A DNA stretch of 64,000 nucleotides from Anastatus disparis (lineage: Eukaryota > Arthropoda > Insecta > Hymenoptera > Eupelmidae): positions 1,021,001 through 1,085,000 of the forward strand of contig JAFFSR010000316.1 in assembly GCA_017163975.1 (NCBI GenBank), in the 5' to 3' direction. Positions 22,571-33,419 of the stretch are shown one piece after another. Both the position numbers and the translations under genes were made by a program. The notes under the pieces are model-generated. The model was not told the DNA's origin, did no database searches, and saw nothing but the letters and a program-made list of their open reading frames with translations. Every line of letters starts with the position of its first letter. Within the stretch, counting starts at the first letter, position 1.

Positions 22571-23943
22571 AAACAGAATATGGAACTTTACATAGAGGCC
22601 CTGCAACAATAATAAATTTACCACATCAAAATCTTATTTATACTGTAGATTTCGAAAAAACAACATTCTCACTATCGGCTTTAAATAATATTAATATTTG
22701 TAATAGGATACTAACAAAAACTAAACATCCTAAATTATTTACTTTAGATATTTCTTATAATAAAACATTATTTGATAATAATGGAATGAGGAAAGAAGTA
22801 ACAAACTTAGATATATTTACTTATGTAAATTCAAAATTTGTATATATTGAAAAAAATTTTCGGGCTAATTTCAAAGATTTATATTTTAACATCTTAAAAG
22901 AAAAATATGAATTAGAAAAGAAAATAATACGTGAATCATTATCCTTTGCATCCATAGCTTCTGACGAATTTTCCTACAATATCATGCAAAAACGAGGCTA
23001 TACAGCCAAACTTGCAGTTGAAGTAGTACATGTTATTAAATGTACACCAGTAGAAACACAGCTGCTATATACAAACAAGTGTTACATTCAACTACCCGTA
23101 TCAACGGGAAACCAAACATGATTTTTAATATCAAATACACACATATTATTAAGATCAGGATCAGAAATAAACTCTAATTCAATAATTCCACAATATTACA
23201 AAATTGGAGAAAATTGGATACCAAAACCACGACCAACGAAAAATACAGTAAAAATTCCAAAACCAAATACTCAAGAATCGTGAACACCAGAGAAAATATC
23301 TACTTAAGTGACAAGCGGAATTTACTCCCAAGAATATTTACAAGAATTACAGCAACACATTGTTTGCCTCCGGAAAAAACAACTCTGCTTGATGCCATAG
23401 CAACAGGTATACTAAACGAACAAAATACACAAGTAGACCTATTAAATAGTCTACTTACAGAAAATACATTATCTCACATAGCAGAAAACACCTGGAATAA
23501 ATTCATAAACAAACCCACAACATTTGGATCCATAAGTTTAGTTATAATTATGATACTAATTATGATTTAAATAATTAAGTTAACTATAGACATGATTATA
23601 AGAGGCTATACCCTTCACACTATCTATGGCTGGTCTCTACATTCGCTTCGAGCAATTTTCAGTTCTTTAACTCATCTAATGATAACATTAAATAATAATC
23701 AGACAAAAAGAAAAAAAATACGTAGGGATCCAATTGAAAGAAATAAAAATAGAGAAACCAACCATATCAAAACCAATATCCTCTGTAGTAATAACACAAC
23801 CCTGGTCATCCAAACCATCACATCCACCCTTACCAGGAAAAGCACCATATTTAAAGGTGTCAGCTCATAGAAGAACACCACCTCGGAAACCGATTCAAAG
23901 GGAACCTAAGGAATTATTACTTTTCAGTCTTCGTGAAAATTAA
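22558..23943 (+). pseudogene. Envelope/fusion glycoprotein related to chuvirus glycoproteins, broken
   Basis: The frame from 22558 gives EYGTLHRGPATIINLPHQNL, a Cys-containing middle, then KLAVEVVHVIKCTPVETQLL with CYIQLPVSTG. After in-frame stops at about 23119, 23281 and 23308 and a frameshift near 23370, it continues as TTLLDAIATGILNEQ. Next come a hydrophobic membrane segment ISLVIIMILIMI (about 23530-23567) and a basic Pro-rich tail to 23943. The arrangement matches the C-terminal two-thirds of glycoproteins of insect mononegaviruses of the chuvirus group, which are known to have been captured as env by insect LTR retroelements. The N-terminal part and signal peptide are missing. It cannot be functional as read. 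Confidence 0.7.
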
Positions 23944-24126
23944 TCTAATAACAAATGATATGAAGTTTATTTCTATAATCTTTAAGATTGACCCATAAGT
24001 GTCGCTCGATTTCTACCGAAATTTCAAATAAATTTACTTATTATTAACATATATTATTAATTATTATATATATATATATTATAGTGATGTGATTTTTTTT
24101 TAAAGAGTATAAAATAAAAATCGTAT
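23944..24126. other. 3' flank of the retroelement
   Basis: AT-rich with a short TA run near 24066. I could not find a matching LTR upstream of 19611. Confidence 0.4.
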
Positions 24127-24300
24127 CCGGACGTTTCGCCGCAGGACATTTCATCGTCGGACGTTTCATGGCGGACTTTTCATCGCATGGACCATTCATC
24201 GTACGGATATTTTATCGCACGCACTTTTTATCGCATGAATCATTCATCGTACGGATATTTCATCGCGCCGGTACTTTGACGGGCTGTCGGAGCTGCAGCA
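24127..24300. repeat. GATGAAATGTCC-type short tandem repeat (reverse orientation)
   Basis: Units of about 16 bp such as GGACATTTCATC, GGACGTTTCATG, GGACTTTTCATC and GGATATTTCATC repeat eight or nine times. The order of variants matches the complement of 41690-41853. Confidence 0.85.
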
Positions 24301-24417
24301 ATCAAATTTTGCTTTATTTATTCTATCAATATCTTTTCAAATTTATAAATTAGACAAATATAACACAGCTACACAAAAAAAAAATGTCAAAACCCACGGA
24401 CCAGACCATATATACCT

Positions 24418-24850
24418 TATGTTTTTGAGGTCGCTGATTCCGAATCCGTGGTCCATTTGACCCCATCACCTCAGGGTCAAGGTCAGGTCAAGGTCAAATT
24501 TACAAAATTAACGGTAACCAAGGTTTAACAGTATACATATATGTTTTTGAGGTCGCTGATTCCGAATCCGTGGTCCATTTGACCCCATCACCTCAGGGTC
24601 AAGGTCAGGTCAAGGTCAAATTTACAAAATTAACGGCAACCAAGGTTTAACAGTATACATATATGTTTTTGAGGTCGCTGATTCCGAATCCGTGGTCCAT
24701 TTGACCCCATCACCTCAGGGTCAAGGTCAGGTCAAGGTCAAATTTACAAAATTGACGGCAACCAAGATTTAACAGTATCCATATATGTTTTTGAGGTCGC
24801 TGATTCCGAATCCGTGGTCCGTTTGACTCCATCACCTCATAGTGAAGGTT
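24418..24850. repeat. 122 bp subterminal tandem repeat, left arm, 4 units
   Basis: Units start GTTTTTGAGGTCGCTGATTC at 24421, 24543, 24665 and 24787. Each contains GGTCAAGGTCAGGTCAAGGT, itself a short internal repeat. The last unit, nearest the gene, is the most diverged. Confidence 0.95.
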
Positions 24851-24904
24851 ATTTGAAGGTAAAATCGACAAAATTCTTGTAAAACAAACCAAACTTCATG
24901 CCAT

Positions 24905-26595
24905 TTATTTTTTCTTATTATACCTTACACGTTTCTCATCAAATGAACGGTGCAAAGGTTTCCTTTTACGTTTTTTCCCAGTAGTTTTACAATCTCTTTT
25001 CAACATCCAGCAGTAGTCGGCCAGCATACTAGCATCCCATCTACCTTGATAACGCTTCTCCATTACTTTAATGTCTTGGTGAAAACGCTCTCCCTGTTCT
25101 TCGCTATAATCGCCACAGTTTTCAGGAAAACTATCCAAGTGATTGTGCAGAAAATGTAGTTTGTAATTCATTAGGCAACCCATATTCCCATAGTTCTCAA
25201 CCATTTTAGATACAATTACTTTGTAATTTGGGCTTCTGCGATTACCCAAAAAGTTTTCAGTAACTTCCTTAAAGCTAAGCCATGCAGCTTTCTCAATGTT
25301 TGTCATGGAACTAATGAACTGGTCATCAGCCATCATTTTTCTAATTTCAGGACCGTCAAAAATACCTTCCTTCAATTTTGCATCTGATTTACTTGGAAAT
25401 TTACTTTCCAAGTATTTGAAGCTTACTGGCTATCTTTATCTAAAGCTTTAACGAATTGTTTCACCACACCAAGTTTTATGTGTAATGGAGGAATGAGAAC
25501 TCTTTTCGGATCAACCAATGGAGTAGCTATAACGTTACTCTTTCCGACTTCGAGAGATTTTCTTTCAGGCCATTTATGATTTGTATAGTGCTTTGCACGG
25601 TCTCTACTATCCCATAAGCACAAGAAACATGGCGTCTTTGTAAATCCAGACTGCTGTCCTAACAATATTCCAGAAACTTTCAAATCACCACATATCCGCC
25701 ATTTATGCTTATCATACTGAATATTTTGTATTATAATTTTGAGATTATCGTATGTTTCCTTCATTGTAGTGGAGTGCGCTATAGGAACTGAGGCATAGTG
25801 GTTGCTATATTAAACTTCTTTTTGATGAATCTATGAACAATCTCCATTCTTCGTCTTTATACACATTAGGTTTAATTTCATTCATTAAACCTTTTACGTC
25901 TTTACAATATACTATTTTATCACCATTATGATTCATTTCTTCAAAGTATGGTTCGAAACTTTTGCTTCTTGTTCTGTAAAAAGATACTTTAGTAGATTTT
26001 GCCAACTGATTCATGCCTTTTAAAGCTGAAGCTAAATGTTCTGCTCCATCTTTAGGTAAGTTAAGCTCTCTAACTAGGTCGTTTGGTTTATCTTGAGTCC
26101 ATAACTTTACGCTTTTGTCTTTTTGGCCCGCTGGAAGGAAAATATCGTCATCGTCATCATCATCATCTGCAGTTTCTTCATTACTATCACTTTCATAGGA
26201 CTCGCTACATTGAGTAAAGGTAATTTCAAGATGAAATGTACTAGATTCATGCAAAACAAACCTAAACCACAGTATCTGCGAATTTTAGTACAATATTGAT
26301 TAATTTCATTTTAATACAAGGCTACTTTGAAGAACAAAAATTTAACTTTGTCATCTTCTTTTGTTTTATTCCACTTACAAAGCATTTGACGACATTGTTC
26401 GCAGATACTACATGGAGTTCACTTTTCTATAACTACATCAGTTTCTAATTTGAAGCAAGTTTTGTAAATTTTTCTGAGATCCTCATTGAAATGTCTTCGA
26501 GATTTTTGCGGAGTGAATACTCCGCAGACAAAACAAAAAAGATTAGAATTTTTTGTGCAAATATGCCCCTGAGATGTAGAAGGTAAATTTTCCAT
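24905..26595 (-). pseudogene. Family A protein, left-arm copy (candidate transposase)
   Basis: Reading inward-out, the chosen start (near 26595) gives MENLPSTSQGHIC, matching the start of the copy at 48347. An N-terminal Cys cluster CFVCGVF with H and CF follows, then TGA replacing Trp (about 26419). Then come an acidic Asp run, KLWTQDKPNDLVRELNLP, FIDSSKRSL, ICGDLKVSGILLGQQSGF with CFLCLWDSRDRAKHY, LSFKEVTENFLGNRRSPNY, and HFLHNHLDSFPEN with EEQGERFHQDIKVMEKRYQG, ending in a basic KKRKRKP tail at 24907. A 17-nucleotide deletion at about 25815 truncates FIDSSKRSL, and a 2 bp insertion near 25415 shifts frame again. I recognise this as a protein family recurrent in insect genomes but cannot name it. 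Asp in FIDSS, Asp in GDLK and Glu in EEQGE are my candidates for a DDE catalytic triad. Confidence 0.75.
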
Positions 26596-27081
26596 GATTT
26601 TCAGTATAACCCCGCACGTTAGGGATCCTGGTCCGATCGCAGGTGAGTCCACTGTCCCGGAGGTGATAACTCTTATACCTCTCCGGGGCTAAGTATAAGA
26701 GCTTTCCGACTTTGACGAGGACAGTGTCAACTCGTCGTCGGACACACTACAGCTTCATCCTCACACCCTAACGTCCCCCTGTGAGGCAGTGCGCTTCCAC
26801 TGGCATCGTTACCCCGACAAACTTATGAGCGGATCATTCCACACATCCCCGTTTGGGGCAGTGTCACCGTCACAGTTTTTGTCGAGGAAGCAGGTGAAGG
26901 CTACGTTGACGAAAAAAATTCATGTTTAATTTTTTCTTATTCATTTAACCGTACATTTCTACAATTAGAAAATGCATGCTTACTTTCTACACAATTCTTC
27001 ACGTATATCACAGAACACTCTTATGCAATTTGAAATTGTATGATGTACGATCTCACAAATAAGAGAAAATTAAATATGATC
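26340..27081. other. Spacer of the family A foldback
   Basis: It holds the single N-terminal coding segment on the minus strand (to 26595), then a GC-richer block (26600-26900) shared with the third copy at 48350-48470. That block contains CTTATACCT and TATAAGAGCTTT, a possible promoter for the minus-strand gene. 26700-26900 has no counterpart in the third copy. Confidence 0.6.
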
Positions 27082-28514
27082 TTTTGTTCTTCAAAGTAGC
27101 CTTGTATTAAAATGAAATTAATCAATATTGTACTAAAATTCGCAGATACTGTGGTTTAGGTTTGTTTTGCATGAATCTAGTACATTTCATCTTGAAATTA
27201 CCTTTACTCAATGTAGCGAGTCCTATGAAAGTGATAGTAATGAAGAAACTGCAGATGATGATGATGACGATGACGATATTTTCCTTCCAGCGGGCCAAAA
27301 AGACAAAAGCGTAAAGTTATGGACTCAAGATAAACCAAACGACCTAGTTAGAGAGCTTAACTTACCTAAAGATGGAGCAGAACATTTAGCTTCAGCTTTA
27401 AAAGGCATGAATCAGTTGGCAAAATCTACTAAAGTATCTTTTTACAGAACAAGAAGCAAAAGTTTCGAACCATACTTTGAAGAAATGAATCATAATGGTG
27501 ATAAAATAGTATATTGTAAAGACGTAAAAGGTTTAATGAATGAAATTAAACCTAATGTGTATAAAGACGAAGAATGGAGATTGTTCATAGATTCATCAAA
27601 AAGAAGTTTAATATAGCAACCACTATGCCTCAGTTCCTATAGCGCACTCCACTACAATGAAGGAAACATACGATAATCTCAAAATTATAATACAAAATAT
27701 TCAGTATGATAAGCATAAATGGCGGATATGTGGTGATTTGAAAGTTTCTGGAATATTGTTAGGACAGCAGTCTGGATTTACAAAGACGCCATGTTTCTTG
27801 TGCTTATGGGATAGTAGAGACCGTGCAAAGCACTATACAAATCATAAATGGCCTGAAAGAAAATCTCTCGAAGTCGGAAAGAGTAACGTTATAGCTACTC
27901 CATTGGTTGATCCGAAAAGAGTTCTCATTCCTCCATTACACATAAAACTTGGTGTGGTGAAACAATTCGTTAAAGCTTTAGATAAAGATAGCCAGTGCTT
28001 CAAATACTTGGAAAGTAAATTTCCAAGTAAATCAGATGCAAAATTGAAGGAAGGTATTTTTGACGGTCCTGAAATTAGAAAAATGATGGCTGATGACCAG
28101 TTCATTAGTTCCATGACAAACATTGAGAAAGCTGCATGGCTTAGCTTTAAGGAAGTTACTGAAAACTTTTTGGGTAATCGCAGAAGCCCAAATTACAAAG
28201 TAATTGTATCTAAAATGGTTGAGAACTATGGGAATATGGGTTGCCTAATGAATTACAAACTACATTTTCTGCACAATCACTTGGATAGTTTTCCTGAAAA
28301 CTGTGGCGATTATAGCGAAGAACAGGGAAAGCGTTTTCACCAAGACATTAAAGTAATGGAGAAGCGTTATCAAGGTAGATGGGATGCTAGTATGCTGGCC
28401 GACTACTGCTGGATGTTGAAAAGAGATTGTAAAACTACTGGGAAAAAACGTAAAAGGAAACCTTTGCACCGATCATTTAATGAGAAACGTGTAAGGTATA
28501 ATAAACAAAAATAA
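27082..28514 (+). pseudogene. Family A protein, right-arm copy
   Basis: Mirror copy of the left-arm gene. The acidic segment 27167-27616 translates identically to the left arm (149 residues), including the same truncating deletion after FIDSSKRSL. The second segment 27657-28514 is a continuous 285-residue frame, without the left arm's 2 bp insertion. Differences are few: QGKRF for QGERF, FNEKR for FDEKR and NKQK for NKKK. The N-terminal Cys cluster is missing because it lies in the unpaired spacer, so this copy has no start of its own. Confidence 0.8.
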
Positions 28515-28589
28515 ATGGCATGAAGTTTGGTTTGTTTTACAAGAATTTTGTCGATTTTACCTTCAAATAACCTTCACTATGAGGTGATG

Positions 28590-29397
28590 GAGTCAAACGG
28601 ACCACGGATTCGGATTCAGCGACCCCAAAAACATATAAGTATACTGTTAAACCTTGGTTGCCGTTAATTTTGGAAATTTGACCTTGACCTGACCTTGACC
28701 CTGAGGTGATGGGGTCAAATGGACCACAGATTCGGAATCAGCGACCTCAAAAACATATATGTATACTGTTAAACCTCGGTTGCCGTTAATTTTGTAAATT
28801 TGACCTTGACCTGACCTTGACCCTGAGGTGATGGGGTCAAATGGACCACGGATTCGGAATCAGCGACCTCAAAAACATATATGTATACTGTTAAACCTTG
28901 GTAGCCGTTAATTTTGTAAATTTGATCTTGACCTGACCTTGACCCTGAGGTGATGGGGTCAAATGGACCACGGATTCGGAATCAGCGACCTCAAAAACAT
29001 ACATGTATACTGTTAAACCTTGGTTGCCGTTAATTTTGTAAATTTGACCTTGACCTTACCTTGACCCTGAGGTGATGGGGTCAAATGGACCACGGATTCG
29101 GAATCAGCGACCTCAAAAACATACATGTATACTGTTAAACCTTGGTTGCCGTTAATTTTGTAAATTTGACCTTGACCTGACCTTGACCCTGAGGTGATGG
29201 GGTCAAATGGACCACGGATTCGGAATCAGCGACCTCAAAAACATACATGTATACTGTTAAACCTTGGTTGCCGTTAATTTTGTAAATTTGACCTTGACCT
29301 GACCTTGACCCTGAGGTGATGGGGTCAAATGGACCACGGATTCGGAATGAGCGACCTCAAAAACATAAGGTATATATGGTCTGGTCCGTGGGTTTTG
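28590..29397. repeat. 122 bp subterminal tandem repeat, right arm, 7 units
   Basis: GCGACCTCAAAAACATA (or a one-base variant) recurs seven times from about 28617 to 29351 at 122 bp spacing, in inverted orientation to the left-arm array. Confidence 0.95.
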
Positions 29398-29422
29398 ACA
29401 TTTTTTTTTTGTGTGGCTGTGT

Positions 29423-29915
29423 AATGACTTGTCCGCACTAAAGCTATACTAAACCAATAATTTTTATTAAAATAAAGAATCATTTGGACTTATTATTTTT
29501 TTATGAACTTGGAATGGATAATAGATGTCAAACTCGACGAACCTAACCTTAAAATACGATACATTGAAAGTTCTTATTATAACTTTTCATGTATAGTTTT
29601 TTGGTGGATTTCTTGAGTTGTCCGCACTAGAGTTTTATGTTACTAATTTTTTCTTTTTAGCAAAAAAATTCGATAAAACACACCGTTTATTAGTAAGTTA
29701 GGATTGCAAATATTATTAGAAGGTTGGTAGCTCCGTCATGCTCTTAAGAGGCCTTAGGGTCTCAAAAGACTAAATTTCTATAACATATGCGCAAATGGAA
29801 AAGAGAATGTAATAATATGAGACTGCCACACACCTCGACGTGCGCCGGATACTAAACGAGTTTTATGGAAACGATGGGGTGTATAGTGCATTCAAAAGAC
29901 CGGTTTTATATACAA

Positions 29916-29916
<1 letters not shown>
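29423..29916. repeat. Diverged relative of the interior of the 11.5 kb palindrome
   Basis: The order TTATTTTTTTATGAACTTG, AACCTAACC, GGATTTCTTGAGTTGTCCGCAC resembles 61090-61230 and the complement of 54440-54590. The remainder to 29916 has no assigned feature. Confidence 0.6.

Positions 29917-29960
<44 letters not shown>
29916..29960. repeat. TA microsatellite
   Basis: Alternating TA with one GT interruption, ending at the CTAG of the putative Helitron end. Confidence 0.95.
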
Positions 29961-30003
29961 CTAGGGGGGGTTCCCCCCTGCTCGCTCGGCTCGCCAACCC
30001 CCC
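29961..30003 (-). mobile_element. Putative Helitron 3' terminus
   Basis: On the minus strand a GC-rich hairpin (GGGGGGAACCCCCC) is followed by CTAG and then T. This is the hairpin plus CTRR-T ending of Helitrons. A related end, with the same GGGGGTTGGCG lead, is validated at 54719. The matching 5' end was not found. Confidence 0.55.
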
Positions 30004-30351
30004 GAATACACACATTCCAAAGTAAATAGAAGAGTAGGACATAATGAGTTGAAATTTCATATTTGTGAATGTGAAAAAAGTTCAATAGAAATTATCGATA
30101 CATAAAAATATAAGATATTAAGTTATAGAATTAGAATTAATAGAAAAAAGATGGTTTAACGCGATATTCAAAAGTTTACAATGAATCAAACTTATATATT
30201 TTTGAAATAAATTAAAAATAGAATCGTAAATAACATTAAAATTTCAAGTTTTGATTGTATATAATAATATTTAATAATAATTATTAGCGAATAATAAAAA
30301 ATAGAGTAAGTAGATAGATTGAAAATTTTGTTAATAATACTAATATTTAAA
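30004..30351. other. AT-rich interval before the helicase remnant
   Basis: No motif of the Helitron Rep (HUH) nuclease is visible in any frame. Confidence 0.4.
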
Positions 30352-32767
30352 AAAATGGATTTCCGGAATATAAACGAATAAGTAACTCACACGAAAATCA
30401 TTATTATAAAATTAAAAATAATAAACAAATTATTCCTGTAGATAATTCAATGGTTGTACCTTACAATAGTTATTTACTCAGAAAATATAAGTGTCATATA
30501 AGTTTTGAAATATGTGCCACTATACACAGTATAAAATATGTTTATAATTATATTCATAAAGGTGGAGATAAAGCTTTTTGTAAAATAAAAAAAAATGATG
30601 ATAAAGACGAAAAAGAGACTTATGATGAAATTACACAATTTATAGATGGAAGATATATGAGTCCTATGAAAGCAGCTTGGAGATTATCTGGATTTCCGAT
30701 ATGTGGAAGAAGTCATACAGTTGTTAGATTAGCTGTTCATAAGGAAAATCAGCAGAAAATTATATTCGAAGAAAATAAAGAATCAAAAGCTTTAGACAAA
30801 TGAAAAACAACATTAACTGCATGGTTTAATCTTAATATTAAAGATGAGTTTGCAAAACAAATAAAATACAGTAATATACCGAAATATTACGTATTCAATA
30901 ACAATAAATGTTGGATCAAACGTACTCGTGATAAAAAACATAAAGCTATTGAAAGATTAAATATTGTGTCTCCTGAAGATACTGAAAGATTCCATTTAAA
31001 ATTAATTTTAAATCGTGTTAAAGGCATAACTTCATTTACAGAATTAAGAACTTTCAAAAACATAACGTATAATACTTTTAAAGAAACAGCATCTGCAATG
31101 GGGCTAATAGAAAGTTCTTCGCAAATATTTGATATTCTTTCTGAAGCTTGTACCATTATGCTACCGAGTCAGTTGCGTCAATATTTTGCATGGTTACTTT
31201 TATCAGAAAATATTCAAGGTAATGAAATATGGAATAAATTTAAAGAATATTTTAGTGACGATTTTGAAGATGATAAAGAAAATAAAGCATTGAATGAAAT
31301 TAACAAAATTTTATTGACAGAAGAAATGTCTTGTAAAAATTTTAGTTTACCAGAACCAATAGAAAAAATTATCCATGAAAATCAGGAAGAAAATTCAAAA
31401 ATTATTGAATATAATAAACATATGTTTAACGAAATGTATTTATTATTAAATCAAGATCAAAAATTTTTTTTTGACGACATTATAAAATATTCCTCTAAAT
31501 TATATTTTATTGATGGACCAGGTGGTACTGGAAAAAAATTTTTGTATAAAACATTAATTTATTATTTTTTATACAAATGTAAAAAAGTATTATCAATGGC
31601 ATGGACTAGAATTGCATCAATTTTATTACCTAAAGGAATGACAAGTCACAGAACTTTTAGATTACCTTTAGATTTAGATAATGTAGAAATCACATCCTTT
31701 AAATTAGAAAGTGACAAAAAAAATTACGAGATGCAGATATTATTATATGGAACGGAGCTTCAATGATACCAAAAAAAGCTTTGGAAATTGTTAATAAAAC
31801 TTTACAAGATTTATGTTGTAATGATTTACCATTTGGTGATAAATTAATAATTTTAGGAGGTGATTTTCGCCAAATACTTCCTGTTATAAAAAATAGTTTT
31901 ATAGATATAATAGTACAAAATAGTTTAAAATATTCTTTTTTATGGCCGTTATTTGAAATTAAAAAATTAAATAAAAATATCCGCTACAATAATAAATCAT
32001 TTAATTCTTTATTATTACAAATAGGTGAAGGTCAAATTGAATCATTTCAAATTCCTGATAAATGGAAAACTAATGATATTTGTTTAAAAATATATAAAAA
32101 CATTAATAATAATGACAACATAATTCGAGTAATATTAGCAGCTCATAACGATGACATAAATAATTTAAATAAAAGAATATTAAAATTACTTAACGGCGAA
32201 TCGACAACTTATTATAGCATAGATTATGCTACTCATAAAGGAGTCGATCAAAGTGACGATAATATCGAATTGAATTATCCAATAAAAACTCTTAATAAAA
32301 TAAAAGAAGCTTTACCACTACACATATTGGAATTAAAAGTTAATGCTATAGTTATATTAATAAGAAATTTAAGTATTACCGAAGGTTTATGTAATGGAAC
32401 AAGATTAAAAATTATAAACTTATATAAATATAATCTTGAAGCTGAAATCATTACTGGAGAAAAAATTGGAAATAAAGTTTTTATTCCAAGAATAACATTA
32501 AATACTGGTGAATGATCGTCTTTACCCTTTATACTTTATAGAAAACAATTTCCTGTAACATTAGCTTTTGCTATGACTATTAACAAATCTCAAGGTCAAA
32601 GTTTTGATGAGATTAGATTATTTATTAAAAGACCTTTACTTTCGCATGGACAGCTTTACGTTGCACTGTCGAGATGTAAAAATCCTAACAAAATATACAT
32701 ACGAAATGAATCTGAAAATAAATATGAAATATTAAATATTATTTGGAAAGAAATTTTTAATTGTTAA
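30352..32767 (+). pseudogene. Helitron Rep/helicase, 3' part (PIF1-like helicase)
   Basis: Starting at NGFPEYKRISN and VVPYNSYLLRKYKCHISFEI, this is the Rep-helicase linker region of a Helitron. It leads into a PIF1-type helicase with LLNQDQKFFFDDII, Walker A FIDGPGGTGKKFLYK, motif III LIILGGDFRQILPV, motif V TINKSQGQSFD and motif VI LYVALSRCKNPNKIYI. PIF1-like helicases unwind DNA during rolling-circle transposition. Lesions: TGA at 30801-30803, a one-base frameshift near 31735, and TGA at 32513-32515. The Walker B region reads IIIWNGASM, where D-E is expected, and Walker A has Lys for the usual Thr after GK. The HUH nuclease is absent, so the copy is 5'-truncated. Confidence 0.9.
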
Positions 32768-32871
32768 TTGAATTTAAAAATATTGTAAAAATAAATACAG
32801 TTTATAAGAAAATAAACATAAAATGAATTATTATTTAATTAATATAAAATAAATTTATATATTAGATAAAC

Positions 32872-33312
32872 ATGAAAAACAATGAACAATTGAATGTTGA
32901 TAATAACGCAAATTGGCAAATTATGGAATGGGATCCAATTAATAATATGTATATTGAACCCGTATCTAACGAAGAATTAGAAGAATTGTCTAACTTAAAT
33001 GCTGAAATTAATGAATACGAAAAAATAGAATATCTTCAAGAAGTAGAAGATGAAGAAAATTATTATCAATATGTAAAAGAAGAAAAATTATCTGAGTGGT
33101 CTGAATTAATACAAAAATTTGATATGAAATATTATATACATTATTATAAAGAATGGAAAGATGTTCCTGAATGTTTTCAATTTCAGGTTCAAGAAATTTT
33201 TCAATATCTAATAAATAATGTCGATTTCGACATAGAAGGTATTAAAAATGATGAAAATTATTATGAAAATTTATTAATATTAAGTAATATAATCTATGAA
33301 TTATATTTTTAA
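32872..33312 (+). CDS. Intact acidic ORF downstream of the Helitron helicase
   Basis: 146 residues from ATG to TAA without interruption, 105 bp after the helicase end and on the same strand. It is rich in Glu, Asn, Tyr and Ile, with WQIMEWDPINNMYIEPVSNE near the N-terminus and an alternating charged region ELEELSNLNAEINEYEKIEY that could form a helix. No Cys/His motif, signal peptide or membrane segment. I do not recognise it. An accessory Helitron gene, or a captured fragment kept open by chance in AT-rich sequence, are both possible. Confidence 0.5.
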   Translation: MKNNEQLNVDNNANWQIMEWDPINNMYIEPVSNEELEELSNLNAEINEYEKIEYLQEVEDEENYYQYVKEEKLSEWSELIQKFDMKYYIHYYKEWKDVPECFQFQVQEIFQYLINNVDFDIEGIKNDENYYENLLILSNIIYELYF

Positions 33313-33419
33313 AATGATAATTATTTATATAAACCTTTAAAATGTTTTAAAAAATAAAAATCAAAATATTTACATGTAATAACAATAATAATTTTTCATA
33401 TTTTGTTAATGACAATATA

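Larger units (their letters stand above)
24363..29422. mobile_element. Family A foldback element, 5.06 kb
   Basis: The terminal inverted repeats begin ACACAGCTACACAAAA on the left and end GTGTGGCTGTGT on the right. The left arm 24363-26339 (1,977 bp) and right arm 27082-29422 (2,341 bp) are near-identical inverted copies around a 742 bp spacer. Each arm has, from outside in, a 122 bp repeat array and then the same gene reading outward from the centre. The arm length difference (364 bp) equals three repeat units, within 2 bp. No clear target duplication was found at the flanks. Confidence 0.9.

Noticed and set aside
27842..28469. Minus-strand frames inside the family A right arm
   Set aside because: Antisense shadows of the plus-strand gene. 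The same shadow appears in every copy.
24363..29422. Polinton/Maverick element, considered because of long inverted repeats
   Set aside because: No DNA polymerase B, integrase, packaging ATPase or capsid motifs, and far too short.
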